64,000 nt of DNA from Mesorhizobium sp. SARCC-RB16n (GTDB lineage Bacteria; Pseudomonadota; Alphaproteobacteria; Rhizobiales; Rhizobiaceae), in contig NZ_ML703258.1 in the NCBI RefSeq assembly GCF_008520305.1, forward strand, positions 62,001 through 126,000, written 5' to 3'. Both the position numbers and the translations under genes were made by a program. Shown here in pieces: positions 53,271-61,368 of this stretch. The notes under the pieces are model-generated. The model ran no database searches. It was not told the DNA's origin and saw only the letters and a list, made by a program, of their open reading frames with translations. Positions within the stretch are counted from its first letter, which is position 1. Each line of letters starts with the position of its first letter.

Positions 53271-55255
53271 ATGTTCTTGGCAAGCTTAGCTGGGACGCGA
53301 TCCCGTTCGACCAGCCGATCGTCATGGGCGCCTCGGCGGTCATGGGCTTAGCCGTGCTGGTCGTCCTCTCCTGGGTCACGTTGAAGGGGCATTGGCCTTA
53401 CCTGTGGCGTGAGTGGATCACATCCGTTGACCACAAGCGTATCGGAGTCATGTACTTCCTGTTGGCGCTGGTCATGCTGCTCCGCGGATTCTCCGATGCA
53501 ATCATGATGCGGGGGCAGCAAGCCGTCGCGGCTGGCGGCGCGCAAGGATATTTGCCGCCGGAGCATTTCGACCAGATCTTCTCAGCGCACGGCACTATAA
53601 TGATCTTCTTCGTGGCCATGCCGCTCGTAATCGGCCTCATGAACTTTGTCTTGCCACTGCAGCTCGGTGTCCGCGATGTGGCCTTCCCGACGTTGAATTC
53701 TGTTAGCTTCTGGCTGACGGCTTCAGGCGTTCTGTTGATCAACATCTCCCTGGTGGTCGGCGAGTTTGCCAAGACAGGGTGGGTCGCTTATCCGCCGCTC
53801 AGCGAGCTGCAGTTCTCGCCCGGCGTCGGTGTCGACTACTATCTTTGGGCGTTGCAGATCTCCGGCATCGGCACGTTGCTGACGGGAATAAATTTCGTCA
53901 CCACAATTCTCAAGATGCGCGCTCCGGGAATGGGTTACATGCGCATGCCGGTTTTCTGCTGGACCTCGCTTGCGGCGAACCTGCTCATTGTCGCGGCATT
54001 TCCGGTTCTGACCGCGACCTTTGCGATGCTCCTACTCGACCGCTATCTCGGCTTTCATTTCTTCACGGTCGGTGGGCAGGGCAACCCGATGATGTATGTC
54101 AATCTGTTCTGGGTGTGGGGTCACCCGGAGGTCTACATCCTCATCCTGCCGGTGTTCGGCGTCTTTTCGGAAGTTATCGCGACTTTTTCAGGCAAGCCGC
54201 TGTTCGGCTACCGTTCGATGGTGGCGGCCACCATGGCGATCTGCGTCCTCTCCTTCCTGGTATGGCTGCATCACTTCTTCACAATGGGCGCCAGCGCGGA
54301 CGTCAACGGCTTCTTCGGGGTCATGACCATGATTATCGCGGTGCCGACGGGCGTCAAAATCTTTAACTGGCTGTTCACGATGTGGGGCGGGCGCATCCGA
54401 TTCACGGTGCCTGTGCTGTGGACTATCGGTTTCATGGTGACGTTCGTCATCGGCGGGATGACCGGCGTATTGATGGCCGTGCCCCCCGCCGATTTTCAGC
54501 TGCACAACAGCCTCTTCCTCGTCGCGCATTTCCACAACGTGATCATTGGTGGCACCGTATTCGGGGCGATGGCAGGCTACAACTATTGGTTCCCGAAGGC
54601 GTTCGGCTTCAAGCTCGACGAACGCTGGGGCAAGGCCTCGTTCTGGTGCTGGCTGGTGGGGTTTTATATCGCATTCATGCCGCTTTATGCGTTGGGGCTC
54701 ATGGGCATGACCCGGCGCATGCAACATTACGACGATCTGAACTGGCAACCCTGGCTGTTGGTGGCGGCAGCCGGCGCCGTTGTCATTCTGGCCGGCATTG
54801 TCTGCCAGATTATCCAGCTCATCGTCTCGATCCGCAACCGCGAGCAGCTGCGCGACGCATCGGGCGACCCGTGGAATGGCCGCACGCTCGAATGGTCCAC
54901 TGCCTCGCCGCCACCGGCCTGGAACTTTGCAATCCTGCCGCATGTCGACGGGGCCGACGCATATTGGGCCCTCAAGGAAGGGAAGCCCGCAAATCAGGAT
55001 CAACCGGCGCGGCCGCGCAAGTACGAGCCGATCGAGATGCCGAATAACAGCGCGACAGGCTTCGTCACCGCATTCTTTGCTGTCGTTACCGGCTTCGCGT
55101 TGATCTGGCACATCTGGTGGATGGTCGGCCTGGGGCTGTTCGGCGCGTTCGTGACGGTGCTCCTTTTCGCCTTTCGCAATGACGAGGAAACGGAAGTACA
55201 GGCCGAGCAGATTGCGCGGTTTGATCGGACTCACCAGCTGGAGCTTGTGGTATGA
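53267..55255 (+). CDS. cyoB: Cytochrome bo ubiquinol oxidase subunit I
   Basis: A 662-residue heme-copper oxidase catalytic subunit with about fifteen membrane segments. Heme ligand in [15 protein letters not shown], the CuB His and cross-linked Tyr in [17 protein letters not shown], a His pair WLHHFFTMG and the heme ligands [11 protein letters not shown]. Length fits CyoB. It reduces O2 with quinol electrons and pumps protons. Confidence 0.95.
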   Translation: MNVLGKLSWDAIPFDQPIVMGASAVMGLAVLVVLSWVTLKGHWPYLWREWITSVDHKRIGVMYFLLALVMLLRGFSDAIMMRGQQAVAAGGAQGYLPPEHFDQIFSAHGTIMIFFVAMPLVIGLMNFVLPLQLGVRDVAFPTLNSVSFWLTASGVLLINISLVVGEFAKTGWVAYPPLSELQFSPGVGVDYYLWALQISGIGTLLTGINFVTTILKMRAPGMGYMRMPVFCWTSLAANLLIVAAFPVLTATFAMLLLDRYLGFHFFTVGGQGNPMMYVNLFWVWGHPEVYILILPVFGVFSEVIATFSGKPLFGYRSMVAATMAICVLSFLVWLHHFFTMGASADVNGFFGVMTMIIAVPTGVKIFNWLFTMWGGRIRFTVPVLWTIGFMVTFVIGGMTGVLMAVPPADFQLHNSLFLVAHFHNVIIGGTVFGAMAGYNYWFPKAFGFKLDERWGKASFWCWLVGFYIAFMPLYALGLMGMTRRMQHYDDLNWQPWLLVAAAGAVVILAGIVCQIIQLIVSIRNREQLRDASGDPWNGRTLEWSTASPPPAWNFAILPHVDGADAYWALKEGKPANQDQPARPRKYEPIEMPNNSATGFVTAFFAVVTGFALIWHIWWMVGLGLFGAFVTVLLFAFRNDEETEVQAEQIARFDRTHQLELVV

Positions 55256-55884
55256 ACCTCACCGTCGCTGTTGGCGAAGTGGATCGCCCGTCACTGCCGA
55301 GCACAAGCCAAGCCGGACCGGCTCCCAAGCGGATCGTCGTTGCCTACGGTTTTTGGATCTTCCTCCTTAGCGACGTCGTGATGTTCGCAGCGCTCTTTGC
55401 CGCTTACGCTGTGCTCGCGACCGCCACTTCGGGCGGCCCGACGGGCGCCGAGCTATTCGATCAGGTCAGCGTCGGGATCGAAACCGCTTGTCTTCTTGCC
55501 TCGAGCTACACATGTGGATTGATGTCCTTGGCAGTCGGCTCGCGACGCCGCGGGGCCACTTATCTGACTGCAGCGCTCACATTCGCCCTGGGCGCCGCTT
55601 TTCTAGTTTTCGAGCTGAGCGAGTTCACCGGTATGATCGCGCGTGGAGCGACCCCACAACGCAGCGCGTTTCTTTCAGCATTCTTCACCCTTGTCGGCTG
55701 TCACGGGCTGCACGTCAGCGCGGGGCTGATCTGGCTGTCGGTGATGATGGTGCAGGTAGCGGTCAAGGGCTTTCGCCCCACTGTGGAGCGTCGGCTGCAG
55801 TGCTTGTCCCTGTTCTGGCATGCGCTCGACATTATCTGGGTTGGGCTGTTCACGGTTGTCTATCTGATGGGAGTCCGACCATGA
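55252..55884 (+). CDS. cyoC: Cytochrome bo ubiquinol oxidase subunit III
   Basis: A 210-residue membrane protein of five helices: [20 protein letters not shown] and [20 protein letters not shown] are typical subunit III phrases. Four-base overlaps with cyoB and cyoD. Confidence 0.93.
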   Translation: MNLTVAVGEVDRPSLPSTSQAGPAPKRIVVAYGFWIFLLSDVVMFAALFAAYAVLATATSGGPTGAELFDQVSVGIETACLLASSYTCGLMSLAVGSRRRGATYLTAALTFALGAAFLVFELSEFTGMIARGATPQRSAFLSAFFTLVGCHGLHVSAGLIWLSVMMVQVAVKGFRPTVERRLQCLSLFWHALDIIWVGLFTVVYLMGVRP

Positions 55885-56276
55885 CGGAAATACGTTTCGA
55901 TCGCGCGCCCGGAGACAGGTCAGTCTTACCTGAAACGGAAGAGAAGACATCGGCCGGCGTGCTCGTCTACACCATCGGATTGGTTATCGCAGCGACCCTC
56001 ACGTCCATCTCCTTCTGGGTCGCCAACACTTCGCTGCTCTGGGCACCCGGGATCCCCCTCGGTCTCGCCGTCCTTGGCATCGCTCAAATGGGAGTACACC
56101 TGGTGTTCTTCCTGCACATTACGACGGGGCCGGACAACACGAACAACGTGCTGGCGCTTGCGTTCGGCGTACTCATAGTAATCCTCGTCGTCGCCGGCTC
56201 GCTGTGGATCATGGCCAACTTGAACAACAACATGATGCCTCCGCTCGAACTGATGGACTTGCACATGCAGCGCTGA
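55881..56276 (+). CDS. cyoD: Cytochrome bo ubiquinol oxidase subunit IV
   Basis: A 131-residue protein with three helices: GVLVYTIGLVIAATLTSISF, then GIAQMGVHLVFFLHITTGPD, then LAFGVLIVILVVAGSLWIMA. Starts within the cyoC stop. No cyoE (heme O synthase) follows, so heme O must be supplied from elsewhere. Confidence 0.93.
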   Translation: MTEIRFDRAPGDRSVLPETEEKTSAGVLVYTIGLVIAATLTSISFWVANTSLLWAPGIPLGLAVLGIAQMGVHLVFFLHITTGPDNTNNVLALAFGVLIVILVVAGSLWIMANLNNNMMPPLELMDLHMQR

Positions 56277-56458
56277 ACTATCGCATGCTGCGCCGACCAG
56301 CCGCGAGCTGCAGGCGGCCTATCTGAAAGGCCTCGACCCGGCACACGTTGTCGCCAACACTGACCGAAGCGGAGCGTCTCGCATCAGCGATGTCCGGCGG
56401 CAGTGACCGCTCACGTCCCCTATTTCGAGAGTGGTACACATCACATCGGAGCAATCAA

Positions 56459-58126
56459 ATGACCGCGCGCGCATCGATCCAGATTGAGGTGCCTACCACG
56501 GAACATCCCACCGGCCGCAGCTTGCTGCGCAATCCCCGCCTCAACAAAGGGACCGCATTCTCCGAGGCAGAGCGGGGAGCGTTGGGGCTGGAGGGTCTGC
56601 TGCCGCCCGCGGTGAGCACGATCGCTCTGCAGGTCGCTCGCCTGCATGAAGAGATCGCCGCTCTCGACGACGATTTGCAGAAGTATTTGGTGTTGTCGGA
56701 TCTGCAGACGCGCAACGAGACGCTCTATTACGCGCTCCTGATGTCGGACCCGGCCACCTACATGCCGCTTGTCTATACGCCGACAGTCGGCGAGGCTTGC
56801 CAGAAGTTCGGCCACATATTCCGTGCGCCGCGCGGTATATATCTGCCAATCAGTGCGCGCGGTCGGCTGAAAGAGCTGCTTGCCAATTGGCCGGAACGGG
56901 ATGTGCGCTTCATAGTTGTCACCGATGGCGAGCGCATCCTCGGACTTGGCGATCTTGGCGCTGGCGGTATGGGCATTCCGATCGGCAAACTGACGCTCTA
57001 CACCGCGTGCGCAGGAGTGCCGCCGCAACACTGTCTGCCAGTCGTCCTCGATGTCGGCACCAACAATCACGAACTCCTGGAGGACCCGCTGTATCTCGGC
57101 TTGCGTCGTGAGCGAATCCGGGGCGCGGAGTATGCGGCCTTCATCGACGAATTCGTCGATGCTGTGCAGGCGTGTTATCCCAGATGCTGTATCCAATGGG
57201 AAGACTTCGCAAACTTCAACGCTGTTCCCATTCTCGAGCGGTACCGCGACCGGATCTGCACTTTCAACGACGACATCCAGGGTACCGCAGGTGTCGCGCT
57301 GGCCGGCATCTACGCAGCGCTGCGCATCTCAGGGCAGCGGCTCTCCGAGCAAAGATTCCTGTTCCTCGGCGCAGGCTCGGCGGCTACCGGCATCGCCGAA
57401 CTGATCAGCCTCGCGATGGCGAGCGAGGGCACGGAGCTCACGGCGGCGCGGGGCCGCAACGCCCTGTTCGATGTCAATGGCCTGCTGGTGAAATCGCGCA
57501 CTGATCTGACCCACTTTCAGCAGCCGTTCGCCCTGGATCATGCGCCGGTAGCGACTTTCGTCGAGGCGGTAAAGGCGCTCAGGCCAACGGGCATCATCGG
57601 CGTCAGCACCACGCCGAACCTGTTTGATCAGCAGGTCATCGAGGCCATGGCCGAGATCAACGAACGGCCGATCGTCTTTCCCTACTCCAACCCGACTTCG
57701 CGCTCCGAGTGCACCGCCGCGGAGGCCTATGGCTGGTCGCAAGGTCGGGCAGTCTTCGCGAGCGGCAGCCCGTTCCCGCCAGTCGAGATCGACGGGCGGC
57801 GCTTTGTGCCGGGGCAAGGCAACAATGTCTACATCTTCCCGGCCTTGGGCTTAGCGGTCTTTGCCACCGACGCCACCCGGGTGACCGAGGACATGTTCAT
57901 CGTCGCCGCCAAGGCTGTGGCGGAGCAGGTTAGTGAGGAGCACCTCGCGACCGGACTGATCTATCCGCCGCAGGGCCGCATTCTCGAGGCATCGGTCCAT
58001 GTCGCCGAGCGGATCGCCGCCTACATTTTCGACCAGGGCTTGGCAAGGGTGCCGCGCCCGAACGATATCGGTGCGCTGATCAGTGCTTGCGCTTACCGAC
58101 CCATCTATTCGGATGAAGCCGGCTAA
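56459..58126 (+). CDS. sfcA: NAD-type malic enzyme
   Basis: A 555-residue enzyme that decarboxylates malate to pyruvate. Seen: TYMPLVYTPTVGEACQKFGH, LGLGDLGAGGMGIPIGKLTL (first site), RICTFNDDIQGTAGVALAGI (metal Asp), FLGAGSAATGIAEL (nucleotide fold) and IVFPYSNPTSRSECTAAEAY. Length is that of the SfcA/MaeA type rather than the 750-residue rhizobial DME/TME fusion. ATG 56459 with GGAG upstream; in-frame ATG 56348 would add 37 residues. It would feed pyruvate to poxB. Confidence 0.93.
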   Translation: MTARASIQIEVPTTEHPTGRSLLRNPRLNKGTAFSEAERGALGLEGLLPPAVSTIALQVARLHEEIAALDDDLQKYLVLSDLQTRNETLYYALLMSDPATYMPLVYTPTVGEACQKFGHIFRAPRGIYLPISARGRLKELLANWPERDVRFIVVTDGERILGLGDLGAGGMGIPIGKLTLYTACAGVPPQHCLPVVLDVGTNNHELLEDPLYLGLRRERIRGAEYAAFIDEFVDAVQACYPRCCIQWEDFANFNAVPILERYRDRICTFNDDIQGTAGVALAGIYAALRISGQRLSEQRFLFLGAGSAATGIAELISLAMASEGTELTAARGRNALFDVNGLLVKSRTDLTHFQQPFALDHAPVATFVEAVKALRPTGIIGVSTTPNLFDQQVIEAMAEINERPIVFPYSNPTSRSECTAAEAYGWSQGRAVFASGSPFPPVEIDGRRFVPGQGNNVYIFPALGLAVFATDATRVTEDMFIVAAKAVAEQVSEEHLATGLIYPPQGRILEASVHVAERIAAYIFDQGLARVPRPNDIGALISACAYRPIYSDEAG

Positions 58127-58162
58127 GATCGCTTTTCCCAAACCCATGCATGCGGATCAGGC

Positions 58163-58999
58163 ATGAGTGAGCGCGCAACTGTACATTCTGGGAAGGGGTC
58201 GTCCGCAGTCTGTGCTGAACCGGGCGTAGCCGTGTCGCATTCAGGCAGTGTTGAAACGGGTGTGATGGAAGGGTCCGAGATCGCGGACTGGGTCGACGAG
58301 TCGGCCGGTAGTAAACCGTTGCTGTTTGCGCTCAGTCTTATCGCAGGCAGCGTGGACGTCATCGGCTTCCTCGGGCTTGGCGGCCTGTTCATAGCCCATA
58401 TTACCGGAAATCTCGTTGTTCTTGCCGCCAGGCTCGTCGGGGACGGTAAAGCGCCGGTGGCTCATTTGATCGCGGTCCCGGTGTTCGTACTCGTAGTTGC
58501 CTTGGTGAAACTTCTCGTGATTGGATTGCAGCGTATGCGGATCCCCTCCCTGCAGCCTCTGCTTCTGCTGCAGTTCGCCCTCCTTTCTGCTTTCCTTGTC
58601 ACCTGTATCGATAACGGACCGCATGCGGATCCCGAGTCAGCGAACATGATTGTTGCGGGCATGCTGGGCGTTGCGGCCATGGCCGTCCAAAACGCTCTTG
58701 TGCAGCTGTTGAAGGGCGCGCCTTCCACTGCGGTCATGACAACCAACATAACGCGTTTCGTGGCCGATCTCAGCGATGCGCTGCTTGAGAGCAGTATCGG
58801 CGATCGGATCAACGCAAGGAAGCGTGCGCGCCGCGCGGGACTGGTGATTGCCGGCTTCTTCACCGGATGCGCACTCGGTGCAGCCTGCGAACAAGCAGCC
58901 GGCCTGTGGTCGCTCCTGCTGCCGGCTGGCGGCGCGCTCATCGCTGTCGCGCTGCGGACTCAGGCCAATCGTGATTTGTCGCTAAAAAGAACGCTTTAA
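58163..58999 (+). CDS. DUF1275 (YoaK-type) membrane protein
   Basis: A 278-residue protein with about six membrane segments: ALSLIAGSVDVIGFLGLGGL and FIAHITGNLVVLAARLVGDG are the family start, and MAVQNALVQLLKGAPSTAVM with TTNITRF the middle signature. The first 50 residues are cytoplasmic and polar. Role unknown; family members are presumed small-molecule carriers. 36 bases behind the malic enzyme gene and probably in its transcript. Confidence 0.85.
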   Translation: MSERATVHSGKGSSAVCAEPGVAVSHSGSVETGVMEGSEIADWVDESAGSKPLLFALSLIAGSVDVIGFLGLGGLFIAHITGNLVVLAARLVGDGKAPVAHLIAVPVFVLVVALVKLLVIGLQRMRIPSLQPLLLLQFALLSAFLVTCIDNGPHADPESANMIVAGMLGVAAMAVQNALVQLLKGAPSTAVMTTNITRFVADLSDALLESSIGDRINARKRARRAGLVIAGFFTGCALGAACEQAAGLWSLLLPAGGALIAVALRTQANRDLSLKRTL

Positions 59000-59548
59000 C
59001 AACGACTCAATTAAGAAAACATAAGGTCAAAATTTTCGAGAATCACGTTCGACTGAACGAAGAAAGAGTGATAGGTGGCATGGCGCCGCTGTCCCTTTTA
59101 GACTGCATAGATTTGTGGAAACGGCCGATGCCAAGCTTACATCGGCCGCATCGCCCGTGAAGCCGCTGTCCGGCCCCATAAGGTGGAACCGGATTGCGCC
59201 AGGTTATACTTAAGAGCAGTCTCGTAGAAACGGCTGAATCAAACCCTTCAACTACGACGCTGCTTCGAACACTAATTGCGTTAGGCCCGCAGCGGCAGAC
59301 GAACAATTCCGACTAGTCTGCCGGCTATGGGGCAATCTCTTTGCGCAAGGGCAAGCTAGTGGCAGCAGTAGCAATCAAGCCAGTTTCCGCTTGAAGCCTT
59401 AGATACTGAACGGGTGCTCTTCCGGCCCCTGTGTGGAGTATCCGTTCCACTCAGGGGCACGGACCAGCGACAGTCGATCACGAAGAAGTTCCCTCGCCTT
59501 AGCGCGCGGCACCGGGCGGAGCCCCTCGTGGAACCAACAGGAGATTCC
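59000..59548. other. Intergenic with a strong hairpin
   Basis: No supported gene. AT-rich at 59005-59045. At 59425-59458 GCCCCTG-T-GTGGA and TCCAC-T-CAGGGGC form a 12-pair stem with one mismatch, about 90 bases before the secreted protein gene; it may be a leader structure or an end signal for the upstream operon, but has no T run. Confidence 0.4.
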
Positions 59549-60181
59549 ATGCCACGGACGTCCATCATCGTTGCCCTCTTGTTCAGCTGCAGCGCAAGTT
59601 ATTCGCAAACGATGAGCACACAGCCATCAACAGCAACCTCCCCGCTCGGCATCCCAGGGTCCAGTGGCTCGGGCACGTCCACCACCGGCATTCCTCTGGG
59701 TGCGACCGAGATTGATCCAGGGGGAGTGAGCACAGCAATCGGCACGACCTGTTCGTCGTCAGTCTACTCGTCGGGCGTCTCGGGAGTGAGCAGTTCGAGA
59801 ATGGCGAGTGCCGGTATGGGCAGTTCCGGAACGTCGGCAGGCACCTTCGATGGAGGTGGACTGACGACGCCCTGCACGTCCTTGCCCAACTTATCTTCGA
59901 GTGGCACCGCCTCGCCTCTCTCAACTCCGGGTTCGAGCACAAGTTCTGCACTGAATGGCGGCTCAATTCCGCTGAGCTCGACTGAATTGAGCAATGCCGG
60001 CGTGAGCCCAATGATTACGACCCAGGCGCCGAGCAGCACGAGCAACGGCATCGGCAGTACTGCGATAAGCATCCCCTCGTCCGGCAGTGGTGCGTCGTGC
60101 AGTGGTCTGAGCAGCGGGAGCAGTTCCAACTCGGGCTTCGGATCGACGAGCACAGTCGCATCCCTTCCCGGGTGCTACTAA
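59549..60181 (+). CDS. Secreted Ser/Gly/Thr-rich low-complexity protein
   Basis: A 210-residue protein with a short signal peptide (MPRTSIIVALLFSCSASYSQ) and a mature region made of Ser, Gly, Thr and Pro, including GIPLGATEIDPGG, TSLPNLSSSGTASPLSTPGS and a later SIPLSSTELSNAGVSP that echoes the first. Four Cys residues are spread through it (GTTCSS, TPCTS, ASCSG, LPGCY), possibly two disulfides. AACAGGAGATTCC precedes ATG 59549. A frame from 59414 has no ribosome site. It lies just before the RND adaptor gene, 14 bases away, so it may be co-transcribed. Family function unknown. Confidence 0.7.
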   Translation: MPRTSIIVALLFSCSASYSQTMSTQPSTATSPLGIPGSSGSGTSTTGIPLGATEIDPGGVSTAIGTTCSSSVYSSGVSGVSSSRMASAGMGSSGTSAGTFDGGGLTTPCTSLPNLSSSGTASPLSTPGSSTSSALNGGSIPLSSTELSNAGVSPMITTQAPSSTSNGIGSTAISIPSSGSGASCSGLSSGSSSNSGFGSTSTVASLPGCY

Positions 60182-60195
60182 ATCGGAGTTTTTTT

Positions 60196-61368
60196 ATGCG
60201 CAAAAGATTCATGGTGCTCATCACGGCGGTAGCTGTCATTGGCGGCGCCGGGATGGCAGTGTTGTACGTCGGCGATACGACCCCACCGGCCCGGGCCGCC
60301 CTCCCACCTCCGGCCGTTCCAGTGGTCGCCGGAACAGTTGAGAGCGGCAACGTGCCCGTCTATCTGCGCGGGATGGGCACAGTCGTCGCTTACAACAATG
60401 TGATTGTCCAAAGCCAAATCACCGGACAGATCATCAAGATCGCCTTTATCCAGGGACAGACAGTGAAGAAAGGCGATCTTCTCGCCGAGATCGACCCACG
60501 GCCTTATCAGGCACAGCTCGACCAGGCGATCGCGACCCGCGATCGCGATCAGGCGCAGCTCCTCAACGCCCGGGCCGATCTAAACCGCTATACAGCACTG
60601 CAGCAGAAGGGGTTCGCCACCACCCAGCTGGTGGCAACCCAGAACGCTCAATTAAGCCAACTGCAGGCGCAAGTGAAATACGACGAAGGCGTTATCGCTC
60701 AGGCGCGAACGAACTTGAGCTATACGAGGCTGACGGCTCCGATCGACGGGGTGACAGGCGTTCGTCAGGTCGACGAAGGGAATATCATCACTCCGTCCAG
60801 CGCGAACGGTCTTGTCGATATCGCACAGATCCAGCCGGCCTCGCTGTTCTTCTTCCTGCCGCAGACCGACTTCGTTGAGATCCAGCAGCAAATGGCCACG
60901 GGACCGCTGACGGCCCTCGCATACAGTCAAGACGACAAGGTCAAGCTTGATACAGGCAAGCTCGATCTTATTGACAATCAAATCGTCCAGACCACCGGAA
61001 CGATTCGACTGCGTGCCAGCTTCCCCAATGCCAAGCGCACACTGTGGCCCGGCGAACTCCTCAATGTACGACTGCTTCTCGACACCCGCCAGGGCGGCCT
61101 GACGATCGCCGGTTCGGCCGTGCAGCAAGGGCCGCAAGGATCGTTTGTGTGGGTCATCGGCTCTGACGGAACAGTCCAGACGCGTCCGGTCGAGGTCGCG
61201 CAGATTGACGACGGCATAGCCCTGATAAATTCCGGTCTTCAGGCTGGAGAGAAGGTCGTCGTGGACGGCCAGTATAGACTGCAGCCGGGTGCCTCTATCC
61301 AGGAACTGACTGGACAGGCCGCTCGCGGCGCTCAGTTGCAGAGCTCCATCGAGCAGGAAATCCCATGA
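60196..61368 (+). CDS. RND efflux periplasmic adaptor (second system)
   Basis: A 390-residue MdtA/AcrA-like membrane fusion protein: N-terminal membrane anchor MVLITAVAVIGGAGMAVLYV, lipoyl halves GQIIKIAFIQGQTVKKGDLL and DGVTGVRQVDEGNIITPSSA, and a barrel part with AGEKVVVDGQYRLQPGAS. CGGAG lies before ATG 60196. It overlaps the permease gene by four bases. No regulator is visible beside it within the window. Confidence 0.92.
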   Translation: MRKRFMVLITAVAVIGGAGMAVLYVGDTTPPARAALPPPAVPVVAGTVESGNVPVYLRGMGTVVAYNNVIVQSQITGQIIKIAFIQGQTVKKGDLLAEIDPRPYQAQLDQAIATRDRDQAQLLNARADLNRYTALQQKGFATTQLVATQNAQLSQLQAQVKYDEGVIAQARTNLSYTRLTAPIDGVTGVRQVDEGNIITPSSANGLVDIAQIQPASLFFFLPQTDFVEIQQQMATGPLTALAYSQDDKVKLDTGKLDLIDNQIVQTTGTIRLRASFPNAKRTLWPGELLNVRLLLDTRQGGLTIAGSAVQQGPQGSFVWVIGSDGTVQTRPVEVAQIDDGIALINSGLQAGEKVVVDGQYRLQPGASIQELTGQAARGAQLQSSIEQEIP

